The position numbers and the translations under genes were made by a program. Below are positions 1 through 7,991 of a stretch of DNA of 19,319 nucleotides, one piece after another; positions within the stretch are counted from its first letter, which is position 1, and each line of letters begins with the position of its first letter. This DNA is from Chitinophagaceae bacterium (GTDB taxonomy: Bacteria > Bacteroidota > Bacteroidia > Chitinophagales > Chitinophagaceae): positions 1 to 19,319 of the forward strand of contig CANHSD010000021.1 in the NCBI GenBank assembly GCA_947463105.1. Reading direction: 5' to 3'. The notes beneath the pieces were generated by a model. That model searched no databases. It saw only the letters and a list, made by a program, of their open reading frames with translations, and was not told the origin of the DNA.

Positions 1-2031
1 CACCAAAGGAATCAGGTTGGGAATCAAGGAGCAGATCAGGATCCTGAATGACCTGAACAGGTAAAGCATGCAAAGTGAAATAAAAAGAAAGGCCCAGAAA
101 ATGCTTTCTTTCAAACCCTTGATGATAAACCGGCTGCCTTCAAGGAATGTTATGCTCGATCCGGTTAATTGAACTGAAACCTTGCTGGTGTCAAAATAGT
201 CCGGAACATGTGCCTCCAGGCTGTCAATAAGGATGGGCATGCGCATGCTGCCGACATCCGCCATGTTTACACTGATACGGGTGACTTGCTTGGTGCTGTC
301 AATGAATGAGGACATCAGTTTTTCCAATGAACCTTTTGCTTGGGAATTTTCTTTGCTGGGCTTCAGGTAATCCGCCATGAATGCACCATCAAATGCATTG
401 GGCATGGAATAATTGTTGCTGTCCCCATCATAGAATCCCTGTCTTGCAAATTTTAATCCTTCTGCCAGTGAAAGTGGACGGGCCATTTCTGGGTAGGAAG
501 CAATATAGGCACTGAATGAAGAAACTTTGTCATAGACAGAAAGGGCCCTGGAGCCTGCAATGCCATTTTTCTTTTTTGTATCTACAAGGATTTCCAAAGG
601 CATGATACCCCTGAAATTGGATTCAAAGAACCGAAGGTCAGTATATATCTTGTCCTTTTTGGGAAGGTCATCAACAATAAAAGACTGTGTTTTCAGTTTA
701 GAAATGCCAATGATGGAAAAGACCAAAGCAATGCCTGTAGCAAGATAAACTGTTCTTTTGTTGGAAAATACCCACTGTTCGATGGTTGTCAGCAGGGTCT
801 GTAGCCATTTGTTTTCCAGATAACGGGTATGCTTTTTCCTGGGTTCCGCCATGTAGTACAAAGCGATAGGAATCAGGATCAATGAGATGAAGAACAGCGC
901 CATGATATTGATGCCGGCAACAATTCCAAATTCTTTCAGGATGATGCTCTTGGTCAAAGCAAAGACGGCGAAACCGAGTGCGGCGCTGATGTTGCAGAAA
1001 AGTGTGACAACCCCCATTTTACCGATCATCTCCACAATTGCTTTTTTCTTGTCGCCGGTTTTCATGAACGCGGTATGGTACTTGTTCAGGAAATAGATAC
1101 AGTTGGGAATGCCAATCACAACCACCAGTGGTGGAATCAACGCATTGAGCAGTGTGATCCTGAAGCCGAGCATGTGGATGGTGGCAAGGCTGTACACAAC
1201 ACCAATCAGCACAACTGTCAGGGAGAGCAGGGTGGTGCTCAAAGACCTGAAGAAAATGAACAAGATCAAGGCAGATAGAAGGACAGAACCCAGCAGGAAC
1301 CATTGCATCTCTTGGGCAATGCGCAATGCAACATTGGTCCTGATCAGAGGAAGACCACTCAAGTGAAGTTCGAGTTTTGTTGCTTCTGCAAAAGCAGCAG
1401 CCTCTTTTTCAATTTCGCCGATGGTGATTTCGCGGGCTTTGGAGCCAAGAATTTGACTGTTGATCCTTAACCCCAGCAAATAGGCTTTTGTCTCAGGATT
1501 GTAGAGCAGTCCACGGTAGAACGGCAGGGAATAAAAAACATCCTTGAGGCTGTCGAGTTCTTGTTGGCTTTTGATGTTGGTTGGGAAAATCCTTATCGCA
1601 TCCAACTTGCTGGTGCTGTCATTTTTCTTCAGCGTTACAGCCCCATTGACACTGATGATGTCTTCAACACCATTGATTTTTTTTAAGCGATCCTGAAAAC
1701 CTGTTAAAGCATTGAACTGGTTGACCTCGAAAAAATTTGCTGAAGTAAAACCAATGGTCAGGAGGTTGCCATCTTCGCCGAAAGTTTTTTTGAATTCAAG
1801 GTATGCCTTGTACTTGGGATGGTCTGTTGGGATTGCCCTGGAAAAGTCATAACTCATCTGAACCTTGCTGGCATGGTAGCCCATGAAAACGGTCAACAAG
1901 ACCAGCGCAATGATCAATGGTATGCGAAATTTAAGAACCGCCTTGCCCAGCGCCTGCCACATAGGTGAAATTTTTACAAAGGAAAGGATTTTATGCGGCT
2001 CCCCTTCAATCTTTTTAACGGGCAGGGGCAT
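1..2031 (-). CDS. RND/MMPL-family membrane exporter, N-terminal part (runs off window start)
   Basis: Translating the minus strand gives 677 open residues with no stop before the window edge. The layout is that of the RND superfamily (COG1033/MMPL type): one membrane helix near residues 28-46, a large periplasmic loop, helices at about 240-262, 269-287, 291-317, 338-359 and 365-394, a seventh near 425-444, a second large loop, and a new helix group beginning near 640. The motif GIPNCIYFLNKYH near residue 310 lies in the helix where this family carries a conserved segment. Such proteins use the proton gradient to move lipids or hydrophobic compounds; the substrate here cannot be told. The ATG at 2031 has AGGAG touching it with no spacer, and many relatives, as I recall them, begin with MW; so the ATG at 1962 (residue 24, followed by W) is an alternative start. 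Divergent from porZ with only 24 bases between. Confidence 0.85.
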   Translation of the reverse strand, partial: MPLPVKKIEGEPHKILSFVKISPMWQALGKAVLKFRIPLIIALVLLTVFMGYHASKVQMSYDFSRAIPTDHPKYKAYLEFKKTFGEDGNLLTIGFTSANFFEVNQFNALTGFQDRLKKINGVEDIISVNGAVTLKKNDSTSKLDAIRIFPTNIKSQQELDSLKDVFYSLPFYRGLLYNPETKAYLLGLRINSQILGSKAREITIGEIEKEAAAFAEATKLELHLSGLPLIRTNVALRIAQEMQWFLLGSVLLSALILFIFFRSLSTTLLSLTVVLIGVVYSLATIHMLGFRITLLNALIPPLVVVIGIPNCIYFLNKYHTAFMKTGDKKKAIVEMIGKMGVVTLFCNISAALGFAVFALTKSIILKEFGIVAGINIMALFFISLILIPIALYYMAEPRKKHTRYLENKWLQTLLTTIEQWVFSNKRTVYLATGIALVFSIIGISKLKTQSFIVDDLPKKDKIYTDLRFFESNFRGIMPLEILVDTKKKNGIAGSRALSVYDKVSSFSAYIASYPEMARPLSLAEGLKFARQGFYDGDSNNYSMPNAFDGAFMADYLKPSKENSQAKGSLEKLMSSFIDSTKQVTRISVNMADVGSMRMPILIDSLEAHVPDYFDTSKVSVQLTGSSITFLEGSRFIIKGLKESIFWAFLFISLCMLYLFRSFRILICSLIPNLIPLV

Positions 2032-2043
2032 CTCCTAATTCGT

Positions 2044-2051
2044 TAATTTTA
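2044..2051 (+). promoter_or_regulatory. -7-box-like sequence just before porZ
   Basis: TAATTTTA matches the Bacteroidota -7 consensus TAnnTTTG at seven of eight positions counting the two free ones. It ends four bases before the porZ ATG, which would put the transcript start at or next to the start codon. I see no TTTG at the expected -33 distance, so this is a weak call; AT-richness before starts could produce it by chance. Confidence 0.3.
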
Positions 2052-2055
2052 TACC

Positions 2056-4341
2056 ATGAAGCGTGCGCTCCTGTTCTCACTGGCTTGTTTTGCCCTGTAT
2101 GCATTGCATGCACAAACCCTGCCTCCCATTGGACAATGGCGTGATCATGTTCCCATGCGATCAATTGTCAACCTTGAGAACTCCTCATCCAAGCTGATTG
2201 CTGCTACCTCATTTGGCTACTTCACCTATGATCCTGCAACCAAATTATATGATGTACATACCAAGGCCCGTGGTCTTTCGGAGGTAAACCTGAAACATTT
2301 GGCCAAAGACCCTGTTTCAGAAAAAATGCTCCTTGTCTATGAAAATGCCAACATCGACCTGGTGGAAGGTGACCAAATTCGGAACATCCCCGATGTATTG
2401 CTCAGCAAGATTCAAGGGGACAAAACCATCCATCATGTCCTTTGGGCAGGTACTGATGCCCTGCTTTCCTCCAACCTGGGCATCATTGCGGTAAATACCC
2501 AACGCAAAGAAATCAGGGATACGTATAGGCCAGGAACCAATGGAGCAGACATCAGCATATTCCAGCTCGCCCTTATGGACAATCTCCTCTATGCTGCCAG
2601 TTCTGAGGGTTTAAAAAGAGCATCTTTTCAAACTGCCACACTGGGTGATTTCAGGTCCTGGACGCTGGAGCCCATTCCTGGAGTTGCTGGTGCGGTAGAC
2701 AATATCCTCATTTGGAACGACCGCTTGGTTACCAGAAAAAGAGATTCCATTTTCATTAAATCGAATGGGTCGTGGAGCCTGCTCTATGTTTCTTCGAAAC
2801 CAATCACTGCCATCAATGTCAGTGGCAATTGTCTTTATATTGGGCAGTCAATGCAGGGCAAGGGTGCTGTTGTTTATTTTGCTGATCCTGGTGCACAAGC
2901 TCAACTGATTGCCACCCCTTCCATGTCCTCTCCGGTTGCCTGTTTGAAAATCAACCAGGATCTTTGGGTGGGTGACAAGAACAATGGACTCATGAAAGTA
3001 TCCACCACTGCCGATGAGCAATTCCTGCCCAATGCACCTTATGGCATCGCCTTTGGAAGTGGTGTCTATGCCAATGCAACGGTTTGGGCTGCTGCAGGAA
3101 CCATAGGCGCAGACGGTAAGGGAAAACTGAACAAGACTGGTTTCTTTGGTTTCAAGGATGACAAATGGCAGAACTTCAACAGCCGGTCAATGCCAGCTTT
3201 AGATAGTTTGCCAGACATCAATGTATTGGCCTTTGACCCCTCTAAACAAGCTGTTTTGGCAGGGTCTTTCAGTGGTGGTTTATTAGAGGTCAGCAAAGAA
3301 GGGAAACCCATGGTATACAAGCAGGGTTCGTTCATCAGCCCCTCAATGACAGACCCAACATCATTTCGGGTTACAGGACTTGCGTTCGACCTTGATCTGA
3401 ATCTGTGGATGGCCAACCATGGGGCATCGCAGGATCTTGTTGTCAGGAAAAAAGATGGCAGCACTAAAAAATTCACCATTCCCTTTCCTCATACGGGCAA
3501 TGCGCTTGCAACCATCATTGTTGATGACCAGAACAGGAAGTGGATCATATCTCCCCAGGGCAATGGCCTGTTTTGTTTTGATGATGGGGGTACCATCGAC
3601 CAGACCAATGATGACAAATGGCGGTATTTTCGGCAGGGCAGGGGCAATGGAAACCTGCCATCCTCCAATGTCTTGAGTGTGGAAACTGATAAGAATGGAT
3701 TTGTTTGGGTGGGCACAGACAGGGGCGTTGCCATCATTCAATGTGGTGATGATCTTTTCAACAACACGCTTTGTGATGCCACTTTACCTGTTGTACAACA
3801 AGATAATTTTGCGGGCTTGCTGCTGGCAGAGGAAATGGTGAATGATATCAAGGTGGATGGGGCCAACCGCAAATGGGTTGCCTCAAAAAATGGGGTGTGG
3901 TTGTTGAGTGCCGACGGGCAAAAAACCATTCAGCGCTTCACTGTGTCCAACAGCAGTTTGCTCAGCAATGAAGTTTTTTCAATTGTGGTCCATCAACCCA
4001 CTGGTGAGGTTTTCTTTTTTACTGCCAATGGCATCTGCTCTTACAGGGGTACTTCAACTGCTGCTGCCACTGAAAAAAAGAAACCCTTTGTTTTCCCCAA
4101 TCCAGTACCCTCAGGCTTTACCGGCACCATCGCCATCAGGGATCTTCCAGACAATGCCTGGGTGCGCATCACTGAACTCGATGGGCGCCTGGTGCACCAG
4201 TCAAGGTCTTTGGGTGGCCAGGCTATTTGGAATGGCAAAAACTACAAGGGGGAAAGGGTCAACAGCGGCGTATACCTGGTCTATGTTGCAGATGAGAACA
4301 ACCTGCAACAGGTGGCAGCCAAAATATTTTTCATACGATAG
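2056..4341 (+). CDS. porZ: PorZ-like type IX secretion beta-propeller protein
   Basis: A 761-residue exported protein. Residues 1-19 form a signal peptide (KR, then a hydrophobic stretch ending LHA before QTLPP). The mature N-terminus (IGQWRDHVPM, then FGYFTYDP) and the body, with propeller-type blades such as FVWVGTDRGVAII near residue 550, match PorZ of the Bacteroidota. Residues about 676-761 form a C-terminal type A sorting-like domain (PFVFPNPVPSG, then NSGVYLVYV and a final KIFFIR). In Porphyromonas gingivalis PorZ is a surface component of the type IX secretion system needed to attach anionic lipopolysaccharide to cargo proteins. Length agrees with that family (about 770 residues). Only one base separates its stop from recO, so the two are probably co-transcribed. 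Generic two-component-regulator propeller proteins can look similar, but the N-terminus and sorting domain together favour PorZ. Confidence 0.82.
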   Translation: MKRALLFSLACFALYALHAQTLPPIGQWRDHVPMRSIVNLENSSSKLIAATSFGYFTYDPATKLYDVHTKARGLSEVNLKHLAKDPVSEKMLLVYENANIDLVEGDQIRNIPDVLLSKIQGDKTIHHVLWAGTDALLSSNLGIIAVNTQRKEIRDTYRPGTNGADISIFQLALMDNLLYAASSEGLKRASFQTATLGDFRSWTLEPIPGVAGAVDNILIWNDRLVTRKRDSIFIKSNGSWSLLYVSSKPITAINVSGNCLYIGQSMQGKGAVVYFADPGAQAQLIATPSMSSPVACLKINQDLWVGDKNNGLMKVSTTADEQFLPNAPYGIAFGSGVYANATVWAAAGTIGADGKGKLNKTGFFGFKDDKWQNFNSRSMPALDSLPDINVLAFDPSKQAVLAGSFSGGLLEVSKEGKPMVYKQGSFISPSMTDPTSFRVTGLAFDLDLNLWMANHGASQDLVVRKKDGSTKKFTIPFPHTGNALATIIVDDQNRKWIISPQGNGLFCFDDGGTIDQTNDDKWRYFRQGRGNGNLPSSNVLSVETDKNGFVWVGTDRGVAIIQCGDDLFNNTLCDATLPVVQQDNFAGLLLAEEMVNDIKVDGANRKWVASKNGVWLLSADGQKTIQRFTVSNSSLLSNEVFSIVVHQPTGEVFFFTANGICSYRGTSTAAATEKKKPFVFPNPVPSGFTGTIAIRDLPDNAWVRITELDGRLVHQSRSLGGQAIWNGKNYKGERVNSGVYLVYVADENNLQQVAAKIFFIR

Positions 4342-4342
4342 C

Positions 4343-5089
4343 ATGGCAGTCATCCACACCACAAAAGGTATTGTGATTCGAACGGTCAAGTATGGTGAAA
4401 CCTCCTTGGTGGTTTCTGCCTTCACAGAGCTTTTTGGATTGCAACAGTACATGGTCAATGGCGTGAGAACTTCCAAAAAATCCAATGGCATTTCCGCTTC
4501 CCAACTGCAAGTGGGAAATATATTGGAGATGGTTGTTTATCAGAATGACAGGAATACGCTGCAACGCATAAAAGAGTGTAAGCAGGCCATTCATTACAAT
4601 GAATTGTTTGTTGATGTAACAAAGAATGCAGTCATGCTTTTCATGATTGAGCTGCTACAGAAATGCTTGAAAGAGCCAGACCCCCATCCGGAGCTTTTTT
4701 ATTTTATTGAAGATGTCATCAAGGGATTGGACAATGGCACAGCGCAGCAAACAGCCAATCTCCCTCTTTTTTTTGTATTGCATTTGTCGCATTTTTTTGG
4801 TTTCAGGATGATGGACAATTTTAGTGATAAAGACAATATCCTGGATCTTCACGAAGGCCAGTTCGTGGCTGAAATGCCTATTCATCAGATGGTTGTTGTT
4901 CCTCCCCAAAGTGAATGCATCGCGCAGTTGTTGAGGGTCATGCAACTGAAAGAATTGGAACAGGTGAAGATGAACAAGCAACTGAGGAATGATTTGCTGG
5001 ATGCCTGTCTTCAGTTTTATGGGATGCACATCAATGCATTTGGCAACATGAAATCTTTGCCGGTGATACGGGTATTGATGGAGCAGTAA
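4343..5089 (+). CDS. recO: DNA repair protein RecO
   Basis: A 248-residue RecO, of usual length. Residues 1-80 form the N-terminal OB fold with the typical opening TKGIVIRTVKYGETSLVVSAFTE; the rest is the helical C-terminal domain. RecO works with RecR and RecF to load RecA onto SSB-coated single-stranded DNA. The four visible cysteines (in KECKQ, QKCLK, SECIA, DACLQ) are scattered, so the CxxC zinc finger of many RecO proteins is absent. The frame is open upstream to 3908, but that part overlaps porZ in another frame; homology begins at the ATG at 4343, one base after the porZ stop. No clear Shine-Dalgarno sequence precedes it, so translation may be coupled to porZ. T runs of eight (4767-4774) and seven bases lie in the middle of the gene. 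Confidence 0.93.
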   Translation: MAVIHTTKGIVIRTVKYGETSLVVSAFTELFGLQQYMVNGVRTSKKSNGISASQLQVGNILEMVVYQNDRNTLQRIKECKQAIHYNELFVDVTKNAVMLFMIELLQKCLKEPDPHPELFYFIEDVIKGLDNGTAQQTANLPLFFVLHLSHFFGFRMMDNFSDKDNILDLHEGQFVAEMPIHQMVVVPPQSECIAQLLRVMQLKELEQVKMNKQLRNDLLDACLQFYGMHINAFGNMKSLPVIRVLMEQ

Positions 5090-6253
5090 TCAAATGATTT
5101 TCCTGGCCTCAAGGGCGTTGTCCAGCAATACGATGCCTGGTTTTTTGCCTGTTTCAAAACTGCCCAATGCATCATCCCTTTCCAGTACCCTTGCGCCATT
5201 GATGGTAGCCCATTGCAGCAGCAGTTGTAAGGGGATCTCCGGCAATTCTTTTCTGATGGTTCGAATTTCTGAGGCGATACTCAGTTGCCAGTTGCTGCTG
5301 TAACTGTCTGTGCCCAAAACGATTTCAGCCTTGTTTTTTATCAGGCGGTCAATTGGCGGCATGCGGTTTTCAATATACAAATTGGCGTTGGCGCAAATGC
5401 AGAAATGTATTCCTGACAGATGTTTTCTTGTGTGGTCCAAAGCAAAAACAATGTCTTCTTCTGTCGTGAATGTATTGTGGACCAGGATCAGCCTTTGTTG
5501 TTTGTTGAAATGCGGCAAACAAGATTGTAGCGAAGACTTTCCCGTCACAGGAAATGGAGATCCAGGTAATCCCAGTTTATTGAAAAATTGGATAAAATCG
5601 CCTGTTCCCTTGGCATACAATTCATCCTCAGCAGGGTTTTCCTGGTTGTGCATGGAAACAATAGAATGTCTGGTGCGGTTGTTGATTCCCTCAAAGGTTT
5701 TGTTGCTGATGCTGTAAGGGGCATGTGGCACCAACGAAGATTTCATGTTGGTTGCTGCACCTGTGAAAGCATGTAGTATGCCTTCATAGTGCAGCAAATT
5801 GGCTTCGGCTTTTTCGTCTTTCATGCCGAGCACTTCAATAAAATTATTCCACCTGATCTTGCTCTTGCATTTTGTCTGAAAGGTGATGCTTGTATTGCAG
5901 ATGTCTCCTACAGCAACAATTCCCTCCAGTTCCATTTCTCTCTCTGCTTTTTCGATGCAGTCCAGTATCAGTTCCTGATCATGGTTGCGTTTGGTTACCA
6001 CATCCATTAAAAAAGGAATCAATCCAGTATGCGGGGGAATGCAATTTTTCAGGTGGCTGAGCTCCAGGTGACAATGGGCATTGATGAACCCTGGGCTAAG
6101 GATGCCCCTGAATCTTTCAATTTCTTCGCCGGCATCCATCTCCGCCAGGATCTCCATGACCTTTCCGTCTTCATCCATGATGAGTACGTGGCCGGCATCA
6201 AGGAGTTCAAACCCGGTAAAGATCTTGTCAGCCTGAAACTTGCGGTACTTCAT
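5090..6253 (-). CDS. metal-dependent amidohydrolase, ATZ/TRZ (COG0402) type
   Basis: A 387-residue deaminase-type amidohydrolase. Metal ligands expected in this superfamily can be seen in order: H60 and H62 (INAHCHLELSH), H177 (VPHAPYS), H202 with E205 close by (SMHNQE), H259 (LVHNT) and D316 (LGTDSYSS). The N- and C-terminal ends form the usual small beta sandwich (residues about 1-50 and 360-387) around the TIM barrel. Relatives deaminate adenosine-like compounds such as S-adenosylhomocysteine, methylthioadenosine or aminodeoxyfutalosine, or act on guanine and triazines. The sequence does not allow a choice. Aminodeoxyfutalosine deaminase of the alternative menaquinone route is a reasonable guess for Bacteroidota, but no mqn gene is nearby. 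The gene faces recO head-on and their stop codons touch. It diverges from prfA across 68 bases. Confidence 0.85.
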   Translation of the reverse strand: MKYRKFQADKIFTGFELLDAGHVLIMDEDGKVMEILAEMDAGEEIERFRGILSPGFINAHCHLELSHLKNCIPPHTGLIPFLMDVVTKRNHDQELILDCIEKAEREMELEGIVAVGDICNTSITFQTKCKSKIRWNNFIEVLGMKDEKAEANLLHYEGILHAFTGAATNMKSSLVPHAPYSISNKTFEGINNRTRHSIVSMHNQENPAEDELYAKGTGDFIQFFNKLGLPGSPFPVTGKSSLQSCLPHFNKQQRLILVHNTFTTEEDIVFALDHTRKHLSGIHFCICANANLYIENRMPPIDRLIKNKAEIVLGTDSYSSNWQLSIASEIRTIRKELPEIPLQLLLQWATINGARVLERDDALGSFETGKKPGIVLLDNALEARKII

Positions 6254-6267
6254 CTGTTGAAAAGAAT

Positions 6268-6275
6268 TAACTTTG
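6268..6275 (+). promoter_or_regulatory. candidate prfA -7 box
   Basis: TAACTTTG is an exact match to the Bacteroidota -7 consensus TAnnTTTG. It lies in the 68-base gap between the divergent amidohydrolase gene and prfA and would give a leader of about 40 bases. The nearest TTG upstream (6240-6242) is about 25 bases away, longer than the preferred 19-21, so the -33 half is doubtful. Confidence 0.4.
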
Positions 6276-6321
6276 CGGACGAAATTAAAGATTAAATACC
6301 GGATGGAGTCCGCCTACACAT

Positions 6322-7380
6322 ATGCTGGATAAATTAGAAGCCATAAAAGCCAAGTTTGATGATATTGGTGTTGCCCTCACCAATCCGGAAATTGTTGGCA
6401 ACAACAAAAGGTTCAGCCAGCTTTCCAAGGAATACAGAAGCCTTGAGAAAGTGGTGAATGCATACAACCAATACAAGCGGCTCTTGTCTGACATTGAATT
6501 CAACCGTGAGGCATTGATGGGTGATGATGAGGAACTGAGGGAGTTGGCAAAGATGGAAACAACAGAACTGGAAGTACAAAAGGAGACCCTGGAAAAGCAG
6601 GTCAGGAACATGCTGATTCCCAAAGATCCACAGGATGACAAGAATGCCATTCTCGAGATTCGTGCAGGAACAGGTGGCGATGAGGCTTCTCTTTTTGCAG
6701 GAGATCTCTTGCGCATGTACATGCGGTATTGTGAAGGAAAGGGTTGGAAAGTGGCGCTGCTCAATGAAAATGAGGGTACGATGGGTGGCTACAAGGAAGT
6801 GCAGCTAGAAGTGACCGGTGATGAAGTGTACGGAACAATGAAATTTGAAAGTGGTGTACACCGTGTACAGCGGGTACCTGATACAGAAGCCAGTGGGAGG
6901 GTTCACACCAGTGCTGCCACTGTTGCGGTGATGCCAGAGGCGGAAGAGGTAGATGTGGAGATCAGGGATGCAGATGTTAAAATGGAAACATCCCGAAGTG
7001 GGGGTGCTGGTGGACAGAACGTGAACAAGGTGGAAACCAAGGTAATGCTGACGCATATTCCAACAGGTACAGTTGTTATTTGCCAGACCGAAAGGACGCA
7101 GCTGGGGAACAGGGAAAAGGCCATGCAGATGATGCGTACCAGGCTTTATGAAGAGCAGGTCAGAAAGCAAGAAGATGAGATCTCAAGGCACAGGAAGAGT
7201 TTGGTCAGTTCAGGAGACCGCTCAGCCAAAATAAGAACCTATAATTTTCCCCAGGGCCGTGTAACCGATCACCGCATTGGGATGACCCTTTACAATTTGC
7301 AGGATGTTCTTAATGGGAACATTGGAGAGCTGATTGATGCACTCCAGTTTGCAGAAAATGCCAGTAAGCTCTCCCAATAA
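6322..7380 (+). CDS. prfA: peptide chain release factor 1
   Basis: A 352-residue class I release factor that recognises UAA and UAG and triggers hydrolysis of peptidyl-tRNA. The catalytic GGQ is at residues 230-232 within SGGAGGQNVNKVETK. The stop-codon-reading tripeptide of the RF1 type is PDT at 186-188, in RVQRVPDTEASGRVHTSAATVAVMPE, a PxT pattern, which separates RF1 from RF2 (SPF). Domain 1 is the helical N-terminus (residues 1-100), followed by the LEIRAGTGGDEA segment at 111-122. Length is normal, the frame is intact, and there is no RF2-like frameshift. The start at 6322 gives the normal N-terminus MLDKLEAIKAKF. It faces the vanZ-like gene, with 214 bases between stops. Confidence 0.97.
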   Translation: MLDKLEAIKAKFDDIGVALTNPEIVGNNKRFSQLSKEYRSLEKVVNAYNQYKRLLSDIEFNREALMGDDEELRELAKMETTELEVQKETLEKQVRNMLIPKDPQDDKNAILEIRAGTGGDEASLFAGDLLRMYMRYCEGKGWKVALLNENEGTMGGYKEVQLEVTGDEVYGTMKFESGVHRVQRVPDTEASGRVHTSAATVAVMPEAEEVDVEIRDADVKMETSRSGGAGGQNVNKVETKVMLTHIPTGTVVICQTERTQLGNREKAMQMMRTRLYEEQVRKQEDEISRHRKSLVSSGDRSAKIRTYNFPQGRVTDHRIGMTLYNLQDVLNGNIGELIDALQFAENASKLSQ

Positions 7381-7530
7381 TCTAGATGGAGGCTCCTTTC
7401 TTGTAAAAAAATATTTTCCTGGTTTATAATCTCTTTAACAACCTTAAGGATGTTTGTTTCGTCTATATATTGTGTTCAGAAAAGATAATAGCGGGGTTTC
7501 AATGAGGATGTAGAAATCTTTAACGAAATC

Positions 7531-7555
7531 AAAAATGGGAAAAGTCAATCTTTTC
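7531..7555 (-). terminator. weak hairpin with T run, possible end of gcvH-vanZ transcript
   Basis: On the minus strand, GAAAAG, a five-base loop and CTTTTC (7555-7539) are followed by CCA and five Ts (7535-7531). The stem is short and AU-rich. It lies about 40 bases after the vanZ-like stop codon, a reasonable place for a terminator, but chance is a fair explanation in AT-rich DNA. The rest of the 7381-7594 gap shows no open frame or RNA gene I recognise. Confidence 0.25.
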
Positions 7556-7594
7556 ATCCAATCAGTAGAAACAAGTTTTTTTTCTCATAAGCAG

Positions 7595-7987
7595 TTAGTT
7601 TTGGTTACGGCCCCTATTTCCATAGGGGCTTTTTTTTGCTGCCCAGGCTCCAGCCACCGACCCGATGGCATCAGCGAGTCCATCCCAATATGAAAAACTT
7701 CTGTTGGTAAAGTATTGCTGGTAGTATTCCATGCCCATGCCATACGCTGAGGCCAGGATGATGATCAACAATATGATCCTGCTGGCATGCAGTGTTTCCC
7801 GGTTGAGAAAATAGGCTCCCCACAAGAAAGCCAATATTGTAAATAGGACAAAATGAATCAGTTTGTCTATGCCATATACCTTCAACAAACTGTATTCTCC
7901 TGCCCCGCTGGTGTCCATGCTGAGCAAATAAAAAATCAGGCCTGTCCAGATAAGACCAGGCCCAATGCTTTGCTTTAAAAGGTTCAT
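7595..7987 (-). CDS. VanZ-like family membrane protein
   Basis: A 130-residue protein with about four membrane helices (near residues 9-24, 42-61, 68-86 and 104-116) and a polar tail. The family pattern is visible: DKLIHF before helix 2, and GMGMEYYQQ followed by RSFSYWDGLADAIGSVAG, i.e. the E..Q....R....D...N/D..G motif of VanZ-like proteins. VanZ itself gives low teicoplanin resistance, but the role of most relatives is unknown and no resistance should be inferred. I chose the ATG at 7987, four bases after the gcvH stop. A TTG at 8002 in the same frame would overlap gcvH. It is probably co-transcribed with gcvH; this pairing, as I recall, is common in Bacteroidota, often next to sprA, which is not here. 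Confidence 0.85.
   Translation of the reverse strand: MNLLKQSIGPGLIWTGLIFYLLSMDTSGAGEYSLLKVYGIDKLIHFVLFTILAFLWGAYFLNRETLHASRIILLIIILASAYGMGMEYYQQYFTNRSFSYWDGLADAIGSVAGAWAAKKSPYGNRGRNQN
7610..7637 (+). terminator. intrinsic terminator, plus strand, inside the vanZ-like 3' end
   Basis: A perfect eight-base-pair stem (GCCCCTAT / ATAGGGGC, 7610-7617 and 7622-7629) with loop TTCC is followed at once by eight Ts (7630-7637). Polarity is clearly for plus-strand transcripts: on the minus strand the stem is preceded by As and has no T run after it. It is about 230 bases after the prfA stop and most likely ends that transcript. It lies within the last codons of the convergent vanZ-like gene, encoding the polar tail. 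Confidence 0.8.
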
Positions 7988-7991
7988 TTGA

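Noticed and set aside
887..1366. Several overlapping plus- and minus-strand frames in the first 1.4 kb
   Set aside because: They are shadows of the minus-strand exporter gene, which is open through the window edge and has a clear membrane-protein pattern.
3908..4342. Open frame extending the recO reading frame 145 codons upstream
   Set aside because: It overlaps porZ in another frame and has no RecO-like residues; the homologous N-terminus begins at 4343.
4767..4774. Run of eight Ts in recO as a possible phase-variable tract
   Set aside because: The run encodes ordinary Leu-Phe-Phe codons in an intact housekeeping gene, and such runs are expected in this composition.
6285..6764. 159-codon minus-strand frame inside prfA
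   Set aside because: Antisense shadow of a highly conserved gene; serine-rich low-complexity product.
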